Assembly (NCBI GenBank): GCA_964057225.1
Contig: OZ059900.1
Coordinates: 15,143,638-15,207,637, forward strand
DNA: 64,000 bases
Direction: 5' to 3'
Source of the DNA: Auanema rhodensis
Lineage: Eukaryota; Nematoda; Chromadorea; Rhabditida; Rhabditidae
The notes under the pieces were generated by a model. It saw only the letters and a list, made by a program, of their open reading frames with translations, was not told the DNA's origin and did no database searches. Numbering within the stretch: the stretch's first letter is position 1; every line of letters starts with the position of its first letter. Positions 26,286 through 37,663 of the stretch are shown piece by piece. A program made the translations under genes and the position numbers.

Positions 26286-28349
26286 GTTTTTTGTCGTGAA
26301 AGTGGAACTAGACGTTGTACGAACAATTTTGAGCTAGGTTTCATTGACATTGCATGAGTTTGAACACATGAAATCGTAAGTCAAAACCTTGTTTACAGCG
26401 AAATTTCCAAAAACTGGTTTTCCAGCATAATAAAATATTTCTCATGGGAAATACTGTGTTTTTGTATTTTTCTAGTGTTCAGCATGTGAAATGCTTCATT
26501 TTAGTATGTAACACGCTGAAATTCGTTGCATTTGACGACTCATATGAACAAAAATCGATTTAATCAATATTAGCCATAAGGGGCGTGCCCTCAGAATATG
26601 CTAATTTCCTTAATTTTCTAACCCCTGTTTTTTGTCGTGAAAGTGGAACTAGACGTTGTACAAACAATTTTGAGCTAGGTTTTATTGACATTGCATGAGT
26701 TTGAACACATGAAATCGTAAGTCAAAACCTTGTTTAGAGCGAAATTTCCAAAAACTGGTTTTCCAGCATAATAAAATATTTCTCATGGGAAATACTGTGT
26801 TTTTGTATTTTTCTAGTGTTCAGCATGTAAAATGCTTCATTTTAGTATGTAACACGCTGAAATTCGTTGCATTTGACGACTCATATGAACAAAAATCGAT
26901 TTAATCAATATTAGCCATAAGGGGCGTGCCCTCAGAATATGCTAATTTCCTTAATTTTCTAACCCCTGTTTTTTTGTCGTGAAAGTGGAACTAGACGTTG
27001 TACGAACAATTTTGAGCTAGGTTTTATTGACATTGCATGAGTTTGAACACATGAAATCGTAAGTCAAAACCTTGTTTACAGCGAAATTTCCAAAAACTGG
27101 TTTTCCAGCATAATAAAATATTTCTCATGGGAAATACTGTGTTTTTGTATTTTTCTAGTGTTCAGCATGTAAAATGCTTCATTTTAGTATGTAACACGCT
27201 GAAATTCGTTGCATTTGACGACTCATATGAACAAAAATCGATTTAATCAATATTAGCCATAAGGGGCGTGCCCTCAGAATATGCTAATTTCCTTAATTTT
27301 CTAACCCCTGTTTTTTTGTCGTGAAAGTGGAACTAGACGTTGTACGAACAATTTTGAGCTAGGTTTCATTGACATTGCATGAGTTTGAACACATGAAATC
27401 GTAAGTCAAAACCTTGCTTACAGCGAAATTTCCAAAAACTGGTTTTCCAGCATAATTAAATATTTCTCATGGGAAATACTGTGTTTTTGTATTTTTCTAG
27501 TGTTCAGCATGTAAAATGCTTCATTTTAGTATGTAACACGCTGAAATTCGTTGCATTTGACGACTCATATGAACAAAAATCGATTTAATCAATATTAGCC
27601 ATAAGGGGCGTGCCCTCAGAATATGCTAATTTCCTTAATTTTCTAACCCCTGTTTTTTTGTCGTGAAAGTGGAACTAGACGTTGTACGAACAATTTTGAG
27701 CTAGGTTTCATTGACATTGCATGAGGTTGAACACATGAAATCGTAAGTCAAAACCTTGTTTACAGCGAAATTTCCAAAAACTTCTTTTCCAGTATAATAA
27801 AATATTTCTCATGGGAAATACTGTGTTTTTGTATTCTTCTAGTGTTCAGCATGTAAAATGCTTCATTTTAGTATGTAACACGCTGAAATTCGTTGCATTT
27901 GACGACTCATATGAACAAAAATCGATTTAATCAATATTAGCCATAAGGGGCGTGCCCTCAGAATATGCTAATTTCCTTAATTTTCTAACCCCTGTTTTTT
28001 TTGTCGTGAAAGTGGAACTAGACGTTGTACAAACAATTTTGAGCTAGGTTTCATTGACATTGCATGAGTTTGAACACATGAAATCGTAAGTCAAAACCTT
28101 GTTTACAGCGAAATTTCCAAAAACTGGTTTTCCAGCATAATTAAATATTTCTCATGGGAAATACTGTGTTTTTGTATTTTTCTAGTGTTCAGCATGTAAA
28201 ATGCTTCATTTTAGTATGTAACACGCTGAAATTCGTTGCATTTGACGACTCATATGAACAAAAATCGATTTAATCAATATTAGCCATAAGGGGCGTGCCC
28301 TCAGAATATGCTAATTTCCTTAATTTTCTAACCCCTGTTTTTTTGTCGT

Positions 28350-29705
28350 GAAAGTGGAACTAGACGTTGTACGAACAATTTTGAGCTAGGTTTCATTGAC
28401 ATTGCATGAGGTTGAACACATGAAATCGTAAGTCAAAACCTTGTTTACAGCGAAATTTCCAAAAACTTCTTTTCCAGTATAATAAAATATTTCTCATGGG
28501 AAATACTGTGTTTTTGTATTCTTCTAGTGTTCAGCATGTAAAATGCTTCATTTTAGTATGTAACACGCTGAAATTCGTTGCATTTGACGACTCATATGAA
28601 CAAAAATCGATTTAATCAATATTAGCCATAAGGGGCGTGCCCTCAGAATATGCTAATTTCCTTAATTTTCTAACCCCTGTTTTTTTTGTCGTGAAAGTGG
28701 AACTAGACGTTGTACAAACAATTTTGAGCTAGGTTTCATTGACATTGCATGTGTTTGAACACATGAAATCGTAAGTCAAAACCTTGTTTACAGCGAAATT
28801 TCCAAAAACTGGTTTTCCAGCATAATAAAATATTTCTCATGAGAAATACTGTGTTTTTGTATTTTTCTAGTGTTCAGCATGTAAAATGCTTCATTTAAGT
28901 ATGTAACACGCTGAAATTCGTTGCATTTGACGACTCATATGAACAAAAATCGATTTAATCAATATTAGCCATAAGGGGCGTGCCCTCAGAATATGCTAAT
29001 TTCCTTAATTTTCTAACCCCTGTTTTTTTGTCGTGAAAGTGGAACTAGACGTTGTACGAACAATTTTGAGCTAGGTTTCATTGACATTGCATGAGTTTGA
29101 ACACATGAAATCGTAAGTCAAAACCTTGTTTACAGCGAAATTTCCAAAAACTGGTTTTCCAGCATAATAAAATATTTCTCATGGGAAATACTGTGTTTTT
29201 GTATTTTTCTAGTGTCCAGCATGTAAAATGCTTCATTTTAGTATGTAACACGCTGAAATTCGTTGCATTTGACGACTCATATGAACAAAAATCGATTTAA
29301 TCAATATTAGCCATAAGGGGCGTGCCCTCAGAATATGCTAATTTCCTTAATTTTCTAACCCCTGTTTTTTTGTCGTGAAAGTGGAACTAGACGTTGTACG
29401 AACAATTTTGAGCTAGGTTTCCATGACATTGCATGAGTTTGAACACATGAAATCGTAAGTCAAAACCTTGTTTACAGCGAAATTTCCAAAAACTGGTTTT
29501 CCAGCATAATAAAATATTTCTCATGAGAAATACTGTGTTTTTGTATTTTTCTAGTGTTCAGCATGTAAAATGCTTCACTTAAGTATGTAACACGCTGAAA
29601 TTCGTTGCATTTGACGACTGATATGAACAAAAATCGATTTAATCAATTTTAGACATAAGGGGCGTGCCCTCAGAATATGCTAATTTCCTTAATTTTCTAA
29701 CCCCT
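28350..29705 (+). repeat. B+ four-monomer segmental duplication, right copy
   Basis: Second copy of 24930-26285 at +3420 bp. A few private changes are visible: 'cttcttttcc' near 28466, 'gcatgtgttt' near 28749, 'gtgtccagc' near 29213, and 'aattttagac' near 29646. The 'gaggttgaac / cttcttttcc / attcttctag' part also occurs near 27722-27840, so a third partial copy exists. Confidence 0.85.
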
Positions 29706-32393
29706 GTTTTTTTGTCGTGAAAGTGGAACTAGACGTTGTACGAACAATTTTGAGCTAGGTTTCATTGACATTGCATGAGTTTGAACACATGAAATCGTAA
29801 GTCAAAACCTTGTTTACAGCGAAATTTCCAAAAACTGGTTTTCCAGCATAATAAAATATTTCTCATGAGAAATACTGTGTTTTTGTAACTTTCTAGTGTT
29901 CAGCATGTAAAATGCTTCATTTAAGTATGTAACACGCTGAAATTCGTTGCATTTGACGACTCATATGAACAAAAATCGATTTAATCAATATTAGCCATAA
30001 GGGGCGTGCCCTCAGAATATGCTAATTTCCTTAATTTTCTAACCCCTGTTTTTTTGTCGTGAAAGTGGAACTAGACGTTGTACGAACAATTTTGAGCTAG
30101 GTTTCATTGACATTGCATGAGTCTGAACACATGAAATCGTAAGTCAAAACCTTGTTTACAGCGAAATTTCCAAAAACTGGTTTTCCAACATAATAAAATA
30201 TTTCTCATGGGAAATACTGTGTTTTTGTTTTTTTCTAGTGTTCAGCATGTAAAATGCTTCATTTTAGTATGTAACACGCTGAAATTCGTTGCATTTGACG
30301 ACTCATATGAACAAAAATCGATTTAATCAATATTAGCCATAAGGGGCGTGCCCTCAGAATATGCTAATTTCCTTAATTTTCTAACCCCTGTTTTTTTGTC
30401 GTGAAAGTGGAACTAGACGTTGTACGAACCATTTTGAGCTAGGTTTCATTGACATTGCATGAGTTTGAACACGTGAAATCGTAAGTCAAAACCTTGTTTA
30501 CAGCGAAATTTCCAAAAACTGGTTTTCCAGCATAATAAAATATTTCTCATGGGAAATACTGTGTTTTTGTATTTTTTTAGTGTTCAGCATGTAAAATGCT
30601 TCATTTTAGTATGTAACACGCTGAAATTCGTTGCATTTGACGACTCATATGAACAAAAATCGATTTAATCAATATTAGCCATAAGGGGCGTGCCCTCAGA
30701 ATATGCTAATTTCCTTAATTTTCTAACCCCTGTTTTTTTGTCGTGAAAGTGGAACTAGACGTTGTACGAACAATTTTGAGCTAGGTTTCATTGACATTGC
30801 ATGAGTTTGAACACATGAAATCGTAAGTCAAAACCTTGTTTACAGCGAAATTTCCAAAAACTGGTTTTCCAGCATAATAAAATATTTTTCATGGGAAATA
30901 CTGTGTTTTTGTATTTTTCTAGTGTTCAGCATGTAAAATGCTTCATTTTAGTATGTAACACGCTGAAATTCGTTGCATTTGACGACTCATATGAACAAAA
31001 ATCGATTTAATCAATATTAGCCATAAGGGGCGTGCCCTCAGAATATGCTAATTTCCTTAATTTTCTAACCCCTGTTTTTTTGTCGTGAAAGTGGAACTAG
31101 ACGTTGTACGAACAATTTTGAGCTAGGTTTCATTGACATTGCATGAGTTTGAACACATGAAATCGTAAGTCAAAACCTTGTTTACAGCGAAATTTCCAAA
31201 AACTGGTTTTCCAGCATAATAAAATATTTCTCATGAGAAATACTGTGTTTTTGTATTTTTCTAGTGTTCAGCATGTAAAATGCTTCATTTAAGTATGTAA
31301 CACGCTGAAATTCGTTGCATTTGACGACTCATATGAACAAAAATCGATTTAATCAATATTAGCCATAAGGGGCGTGCCCTCAGAATATGCTAATTTCCTT
31401 AATTTTCTAACCCCTGTTTTTTTGTCGTGAAAGTGGAACTAGACGTTGTACGAACAATTTTGAGCTAGGTTTCATTGACATTGCATGAGTTTGAACACAT
31501 GAAATCGTAAGTCAAAACCTTGTTTACAGCGAAATTTCCAAAAACTGGTTTTCCAGCATAATAAAATATTTTTCATGGGAAATACTGTGTTTTTGTATTT
31601 TTCTAGTGTTCAGCATGTAAAATGCTTCTTTTTAGTATGTAACACGCTGAAATTCGTTGCATTTGACGACTCATATGAACAAAAATCGATTTAATCAATA
31701 TTAGCCATAAGGGGCGTGCCCTCAGAATATGCTAATTTCCTTAATTTTCTAACCCCTGTTTTTTTGTCGTGAAAGTGGAACTAGACGTTGTACGAACAAT
31801 TTTGAGCTAGGTTTCATTGACATTGCATGAGTTTGAACACATGAAATCGTAAGTTAAAACCTTGTTTACAGCGAAATTTCCAAAAACTGGTTTTCCAGCA
31901 TAATAAAATATTTCTCATGAGAAATACTGTGTTTTTGTATTTTTCTAGTGTTCAGCATGTAAAATGCTTCATTTTAGTATGTAACACGCTGAAATTCGTT
32001 GCATTTGACGACTCATATGAACAAAAATCGATTTAATCAATATTAGCCATAAGGGGCGTGCCCTCAGAATATGCTAATTTCCTTAATTTTCTAACCCCTG
32101 TTTTTTGTCGTGAAAGTGGAACTAGACGTTGTAGGAATAATTTTGAGCTAGGTTTCATTGACATTGCATGAGTTTGAACACATGAAATCGTAAGTCAAAA
32201 CCTTGTTTACAGCTAAATTTCCAAAAACTGGTTTTCCAGCATAATAAAATATTTCTCATGGGAAATACTGTGTTTTTGTATTTTTCTAGTGTTCAGCATG
32301 TGAAATGCTTCATTTTAGTATGTAACACGCTGAAATTCGTTGCATTTGACGACTCATATGAACAAAAATCGATTTAATCAATATTAGCCATAA

Positions 32394-32618
32394 GGGGCGT
32401 GCCCTCAGAATATGCTAATTTCCTTAATTTTCTAACCCCTGTTTTTTGTCGTGAAAGTGGAACTAGACGTTGTACGAACAATTTTGAGCTAGGTTTCATT
32501 GACATTGCATGAGTTTGAACACATGAAATCGTAAGTCAAAACCTTGTTTACAGCGAAATTTCCAAAAACTGGTTTTCCAGCATAATAAAATATTTCTCAT
32601 GGGAAATACTGTGTTTTT
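32394..32618 (+). repeat. Left arm of a 225 bp inverted repeat
   Basis: From 'ggggcgtgccc' to 'gtgttttt', this end of the B+ array is the reverse complement of 32761-32986, apart from an indel in the T/A run (six T here, seven A on the right). The arms could form a cruciform or hairpin with a 142-nt loop at 32619-32760. It is the last B+ sequence before orientation flips. Confidence 0.9.
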
Positions 32619-32986
32619 ATTAGCATATTCTGAGGGCACGCCCCTTATGACTAATATTGATTAAATCGATTTTTGTTCATATGAGTCGTCAAATGCAACG
32701 AATTTCAGCGTGTTACATACTAAAATGAAGCTTTTTACATGCTGAACACTAGAAAAATACAAAAACACAGTATTTCCCATGAGAAATATTTTATTATGCT
32801 GGAAAACCAGTTTTTGGAAATTTCGCTGTAAACAAGGTTTTGACTTACGATTTCATGTGTTCAAACTCATGCAATGTCAATGAAACCTAGCTCAAAATTG
32901 TTCGTACAACGTCTAGTTCCACTTTCACGACAAAAAAACAGGGGTTAGAAAATTAAGGAAATTAGCATATTCTGAGGGCACGCCCC
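32619..32986 (-). repeat. Single family B unit in minus orientation
   Basis: About 368 bp of family B in reverse orientation: one full 342 bp unit plus 26 bp, so 'attagcatattctgagg...cgcccc' occurs at both ends. Its left end abuts the B+ array at 'gtgttttt/attagcat'. Its right end stops inside 'cacgcccc' and family A resumes. Private changes are 'ttatgactaat' and 'gaagctttttac'. It links the B+ array to the second A array. Confidence 0.93.
32761..32986 (-). repeat. Right arm of the inverted repeat
   Basis: 'aaaaacacagtatttccc...' to 'cacgcccc', the reverse complement of 32394-32618. The full-length pairing and close sequence identity make this the longest inverted repeat in the window with a short spacer. 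Confidence 0.9.
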
Positions 32987-32995
32987 CAACATATC
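32980..32995. other. Junction, minus B unit to family A array 2
   Basis: Family B stops at 'cacgcccc' (32986). One c follows, then family A starts at 'aacatatcttgat' (32988). The expected B continuation 'ttatggc' is absent. The B phase lost between here and the restart at 40235 is about 203 bp (modulo 342), so the A block is not a clean insertion into an intact B unit. Confidence 0.85.
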
Positions 32996-33280
32996 TTGAT
33001 TTATGGCCTACTTTACTCAAAGAGCTAATTGAAGTTTGGTGTTAAAATGAACAATTGATTAACGCTGACGTTTCAATTTTTTTCATCGTACTTGAGATAG
33101 AACATTTAAATTAAATGGAAGTGTTTAAAAATTTAGAAAAAATCACAAGCTCAAATCACTTTTGAAAAAACAGAAAGTTTAAAACAACCTTTTTTCTAAT
33201 AATTATCTTTTTAATTCGACTTTTGGAAGAAAACAAAAATAGCATAACATTCAATAACGATGAATCAGAACAAAAACATT

Positions 33281-33352
33281 CTCCCCGGCCGGGAATTGAA
33301 CCCGGGTCTCGCATGTGACAGACGCGGATACTCACCACTATACTACCGAGGA
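33281..33352 (-). tRNA. tRNA-Asp(GTC): tRNA-Asp (GUC), array 2 copy 1
   Basis: Identical to the reference copy at 141-212, T5 stop at 33272-33276. The 3' flank is of the 'ttaattcg/ggaag' class. It is the first gene after the inverted-repeat junction. Confidence 0.97.
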
Positions 33353-33718
33353 TTGAATTTGCACTTAGAAACTTTCACTAAGAGTGTGAGTTTGAATTAT
33401 AGTAGAAAAATGAAACACTGTCTCTAACATATCTTGATTTATGGCCTACTTTACTCAAAGAGCTAATTGAAGTTTGGTGTTAAAATGAACAATTGATTAA
33501 CGCTGACGTTTCAATTTTTTTCATCGTAATTGAGATAGAACATTTAAATTAAATGGAAATGTTTAAAAATTTAGAAAAAATCACAAGCTCAAATCACTTT
33601 TGAAAAAACAGAAAGTTTAAAACAACCTTTTTTCTAATAATTATCTTTTTAATTCGACTTTTGGAAGAAAACAAAAATAGCATAACATTCAATAACGATG
33701 AATCAGAACAAAAACATT

Positions 33719-33790
33719 CTCCCCGGCCGGGAATTGAACCCGGGTCTCGCATGTGACAGACGCGGATACTCACCACTATACTACCGAGGA
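33719..33790 (-). tRNA. tRNA-Asp(GTC): tRNA-Asp (GUC), array 2 copy 2
   Basis: Identical to the reference. The flanks closely match the preceding unit ('ttaattcg', 'cactaag', 'gttaaaatg'), suggesting a recent monomer duplication. Confidence 0.97.
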
Positions 33791-34156
33791 TTGAATTTGC
33801 ACTTAGAAACTTTCACTAAGAGTGTGAGTTTGAATTATAGTAGAAAAATGAAACACTGTCTCTAACATATCTTGATTTATGGCCTACTTTACTCAAAGAG
33901 CTAATTGAAGTTTGGTGTTAAAATGAACAATTGATTAACGCTGACGTTTCAATTTTTTTCATCGTAATTGAGATAGAACATTTAAATTAAATGGAAATGT
34001 TTAAAAATTTAGAAAAAATCACAAGCTCAAATCACTTTTGAAAAAACAGAAAGTTTAAAACAACCTTTTTTCTAATAATTATCTTTTTAATTCGACTTTT
34101 GGAAGAAAACAAAAATAGCATAACATTCAATAACGATGAATCAGAACAAAAACATT

Positions 34157-34228
34157 CTCCCCGGCCGGGAATTGAACCCGGGTCTCGCATGTGACAGACG
34201 CGGATACTCACCACTATACTACCGAGGA
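34157..34228 (-). tRNA. tRNA-Asp(GTC): tRNA-Asp (GUC), array 2 copy 3
   Basis: Identical to the reference. The right spacer carries 'cattcaaattaaatag', shared with array 1 copies 4 and 5, so the two arrays share variants and a common origin. Confidence 0.97.
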
Positions 34229-34594
34229 TTGAATTTGCACTTAGAAACTTTCATTAAGAGTGTGAGTTTGAATTATAGTAGAAAAATGAAACACTGTCTC
34301 TAACATATCTTGATTTATGGCCTACTTTACTCAAAGAGCTAATTGAAGTTTGGTGTTAGAATGAACAATTGATTAACGCTGACGTTTCAATTTTTTTCAT
34401 CGTAATTGAGATAGAACATTCAAATTAAATAGAAATGTTTAAAAATTTAGAAAAAATCACAAGCTCAAATCACTTTTGAAAAAACAGAAAGTTTAAAACA
34501 ACCTTTTTTCTAATAATTATCTTTTTTATCCGACTTTTGTAAAAAAACAAAAATAGCATAACATTCAATAACGATGAATCAGAACAAAAACATT

Positions 34595-34666
34595 CTCCAC
34601 GGCCGGGAATTGAACCCGGGTCTCGCATGTGACAGACGCGGATACTCACCACTATACTACCGAGGA
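34595..34666 (-). tRNA. tRNA-Asp(GTC): tRNA-Asp (GUC), array 2 copy 4, acceptor-stem variant
   Basis: One substitution: plus-strand c to a at 34599, so the acceptor 3' strand reads CCGTGGA instead of CCGGGGA. The U4-G69 wobble becomes a U-U mismatch in the middle of the acceptor stem. Boxes A and B, anticodon and discriminator are intact, so transcription should be unaffected. Stability or charging may be reduced; this is inferred. Confidence 0.95.
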
Positions 34667-35033
34667 TTGAATTTGCACTTAGAAACTTTCACTAAGAGTG
34701 TGAGTTTGAATTATAGTAGAAAAATGAAACACTGTCTCTAACATATCTTGATTTATGGCCTACTTTACTCAAAGAGCTAATTGAAGTTTGGTGTTAGAAT
34801 GAACAATTGATTAACGCTGACGTTTCAATTTTTTTCATCGTAATTGAGATAGAACATTTAAATTAAATGGAAATGTTTAACGACTTAGAAAAAAAACACA
34901 AGCTCAAATCACTTTTGAAAAAACAGAAAGTTTAAAACAACCTTTTTTCTAATAATTATCTTTTTTATCCGACTTTTGGAAGTAAACAAAAATAGCATAA
35001 CATTCAATAACGATGAATCAGAACAAAAACATT

Positions 35034-35105
35034 CTCCCCGGCCGGGAATTGAACCCGGGTCTCGCATGTGACAGACGCGGATACTCACCACTATACTACC
35101 GAGGA
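35034..35105 (-). tRNA. tRNA-Asp(GTC): tRNA-Asp (GUC), array 2 copy 5
   Basis: Identical to the reference. The 3' flank has a private 'ggaagtaaac'. The right spacer carries 'ctaatggaag' and 'gtacttgag', the marks of the right half of the 877 bp dimer. Confidence 0.97.
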
Positions 35106-35471
35106 TTGAATTTGCACTTAGAAACTTTCATTAAGAGTGTGAGTTTGAATTATAGTAGAAAAATGAAACACTGTCTCTAACATATCTTGATTTATGGCCT
35201 ACTTTACTCAAAGAGCTAATGGAAGTTTGGTGTTAGAATGAACAATTGATTAACGCTGACGTTTCAATTTTTTTCATCGTACTTGAGATAGAACATTTAA
35301 ATTAAATGGAAATGTTTAAAAATTTAGAAAAAATCACAAGCTCAAATCACTTTTGAAAAAACAGAAAGTTTAAAACAACTTTTTTTCTAATAATTATCTT
35401 TTTTATCCAACTTTTGTAAAAAAACAAAAATAGCATAACATTCAATAACGATGAATCAGAACAAAAACATT

Positions 35472-35543
35472 CTCCCCGGCCGGGAATTGAACCCGGGTCT
35501 CGCATGTGACAGACGCGGATACTCACCACTATACTACCGAGGA
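35472..35543 (-). tRNA. tRNA-Asp(GTC): tRNA-Asp (GUC), array 2 copy 6
   Basis: Identical to the reference. Left dimer half: 'atccaacttttgtaaaa' on the 3' side, 'cactaag' and 'cgacttag' on the 5' side. Confidence 0.97.
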
Positions 35544-35910
35544 TTGAATTTGCACTTAGAAACTTTCACTAAGAGTGTGAGTTTGAATTATAGTAGAAAA
35601 ATGAAACACTGTCTCTAACATATCTTGATTTATGGCCTACTTTACTCAAAGAGCTAATTGAAGTTTGGTGTTAGAATGAACAATTGATTAACGCTGACGT
35701 TTCAATTTTTTTCATCGTAATTGAGATAGAACATTTAAATTAAATGGAAATGTTTAACGACTTAGAAAAAAAACACAAGCTCAAATCACTTTTGAAAAAA
35801 CAGAAAGTTTAAAACAACCTTTTTTCTAATAATTATCTTTTTTATCCGACTTTTGGAAGAAAACAAAAATAGCATAACATTCAATAACGATGAATCAGAA
35901 CAAAAACATT

Positions 35911-35982
35911 CTCCCCGGCCGGGAATTGAACCCGGGTCTCGCATGTGACAGACGCGGATACTCACCACTATACTACCGAGGA
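35911..35982 (-). tRNA. tRNA-Asp(GTC): tRNA-Asp (GUC), array 2 copy 7
   Basis: Identical to the reference. Right dimer half ('ggaag', 'cattaag', 'ctaatggaag', 'gtacttgag'). Confidence 0.97.
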
Positions 35983-36348
35983 TTGAATTTGCACTTAGAA
36001 ACTTTCATTAAGAGTGTGAGTTTGAATTATAGTAGAAAAATGAAACACTGTCTCTAACATATCTTGATTTATGGCCTACTTTACTCAAAGAGCTAATGGA
36101 AGTTTGGTGTTAGAATGAACAATTGATTAACGCTGACGTTTCAATTTTTTTCATCGTACTTGAGATAGAACATTTAAATTAAATGGAAATGTTTAAAAAT
36201 TTAGAAAAAATCACAAGCTCAAATCACTTTTGAAAAAACAGAAAGTTTAAAACAACTTTTTTTCTAATAATTATCTTTTTTATCCAACTTTTGTAAAAAA
36301 ACAAAAATAGCATAACATTCAATAACGATGAATCAGAACAAAAACATT

Positions 36349-36420
36349 CTCCCCGGCCGGGAATTGAACCCGGGTCTCGCATGTGACAGACGCGGATACT
36401 CACCACTATACTACCGAGGA
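36349..36420 (-). tRNA. tRNA-Asp(GTC): tRNA-Asp (GUC), array 2 copy 8
   Basis: Identical to the reference. Left dimer half, repeating the unit at 35472 at an offset of 877 bp. Confidence 0.97.
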
Positions 36421-36787
36421 TTGAATTTGCACTTAGAAACTTTCACTAAGAGTGTGAGTTTGAATTATAGTAGAAAAATGAAACACTGTCTCTAACATAT
36501 CTTGATTTATGGCCTACTTTACTCAAAGAGCTAATTGAAGTTTGGTGTTAGAATGAACAATTGATTAACGCTGACGTTTCAATTTTTTTCATCGTAATTG
36601 AGATAGAACATTTAAATTAAATGGAAATGTTTAACGACTTAGAAAAAAAACACAAGCTCAAATCACTTTTGAAAAAACAGAAAGTTTAAAACAACCTTTT
36701 TTCTAATAATTATCTTTTTTATCCGACTTTTGGAAGAAAACAAAAATAGCATAACATTCAATAACGATGAATCAGAACAAAAACATT

Positions 36788-36859
36788 CTCCCCGGCCGGG
36801 AATTGAACCCGGGTCTCGCATGTGACAGACGCGGATACTCACCACTATACTACCGAGGA
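36788..36859 (-). tRNA. tRNA-Asp(GTC): tRNA-Asp (GUC), array 2 copy 9
   Basis: Identical to the reference. Right dimer half with a private 'gttggaatg' at about 36986. Confidence 0.97.
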
Positions 36860-37225
36860 TTGAATTTGCACTTAGAAACTTTCATTAAGAGTGTGAGTTT
36901 GAATTATAGTAGAAAAATGAAACACTGTCTCTAACATATCTTGATTTATGGCCTACTTTACTCAAAGAGCTAATGGAAGTTTGGTGTTGGAATGAACAAT
37001 TGATTAACGCTGACGTTTCAATTTTTTTCATCGTACTTGAGATAGAACATTTAAATTAAATGGAAATGTTTAAAAATTTAGAAAAAATCACAAGCTCAAA
37101 TCACTTTTGAAAAAACAGAAAGTTTAAAACAACTTTTTTTCTAATAATTATCTTTTTTATCCAACTTTTGTAAAAAAACAAAAATAGCATAACATTCAAT
37201 AACGATGAATCAGAACAAAAACATT

Positions 37226-37297
37226 CTCCCCGGCCGGGAATTGAACCCGGGTCTCGCATGTGACAGACGCGGATACTCACCACTATACTACCGAGGA
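37226..37297 (-). tRNA. tRNA-Asp(GTC): tRNA-Asp (GUC), array 2 copy 10
   Basis: Identical to the reference. A hybrid unit: the 3' flank is of the left-dimer class ('atccaac') but the 5' flank is 'cattaag', 'gttaaaatg' and 'ggaagtg', so the dimer series breaks here. Confidence 0.97.
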
Positions 37298-37663
37298 TTG
37301 AATTTGCACTTAGAAACTTTCATTAAGAGTGTGAGTTTGAATTATAGTAGAAAAATGAAACACTGTCTCTAACATATCTTGATTTATGGCCTACTTTACT
37401 CAAAGAGCTAATTGAAGTTTGGTGTTAAAATGAACAATTGATTAACGCTGACGTTTCAATTTTTTTCATCGTAATTGAGATAGAACATTTAAATTAAATG
37501 GAAGTGTTTAAAAATTTAGAAAAAATCACAAGCTCAAATCACTTTTGAAAAAACAGAAAGTTTAAAACAACCTTTTTTCTAATAATTATCTTTTTAATTC
37601 GACTTTTGGAAGAAAACAAAAATAGCATAACATTCAATAACGATGAATCAGAACAAAAACATT

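Larger units (their letters stand above)
2511..32618 (+). repeat. Family B satellite array, plus orientation (342 bp monomer, about 88 copies)
   Basis: Head-to-tail monomers, followed by 'gggaaatactgtg' at 2849, 3191, 3533, 3875 and so on to 32601. The distance from the first to the last landmark equals about 88 units. Most are 342 bp. Units of 341 bp have six T in the run after 'ctaacccctg', and a 344 bp unit has 'tagtgtatgt'. Monomers differ at a handful of recurring sites: 'aattccc' or 'aatttcc', 'gtgggac' or 'gtggaac', 'tacgaac' or 'tacaaac' or 'tacaatc', and 'catgtaaaat' or 'catgtgaaat'. These variants recur as blocks, showing segmental duplication inside the array. There is no open reading frame worth calling, no Pol III box and no transposon end. 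The orientation label is arbitrary. Confidence 0.97.
34470..37100 (-). repeat. 877 bp dimeric higher-order repeat in array 2 (three copies)
   Basis: Two unit types alternate. The left type has 'cttttgtaaaa', 'cactaag' and 'cgacttag' (439 bp). The right type has 'cttttggaag', 'cattaag', 'ctaatggaag' and 'gtacttgag' (438 bp). Dimers lie at 34470-35346, 35347-36223 and 36224-37100, each exactly 877 bp. Further pairs occur at about 37539-38415 and 39292-40168, and a related pair at 892-1768. The first dimer differs slightly ('atccgac', 'ggaagtaaac'), and the other two are almost identical. Confidence 0.9.

Noticed and set aside
2511-32618. CRISPR array
   Set aside because: Regular spacing comes from complete 342 bp satellite units. 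There are no short repeats with unique spacers and no cas genes, and the tRNA genes are eukaryotic in type.
32394-32986. Terminal inverted repeat transposon (MITE)
   Set aside because: The arms are ordinary satellite sequence in opposite orientation. No target-site duplication or distinct ends are visible, so inversion or fold-back is the simpler reading.
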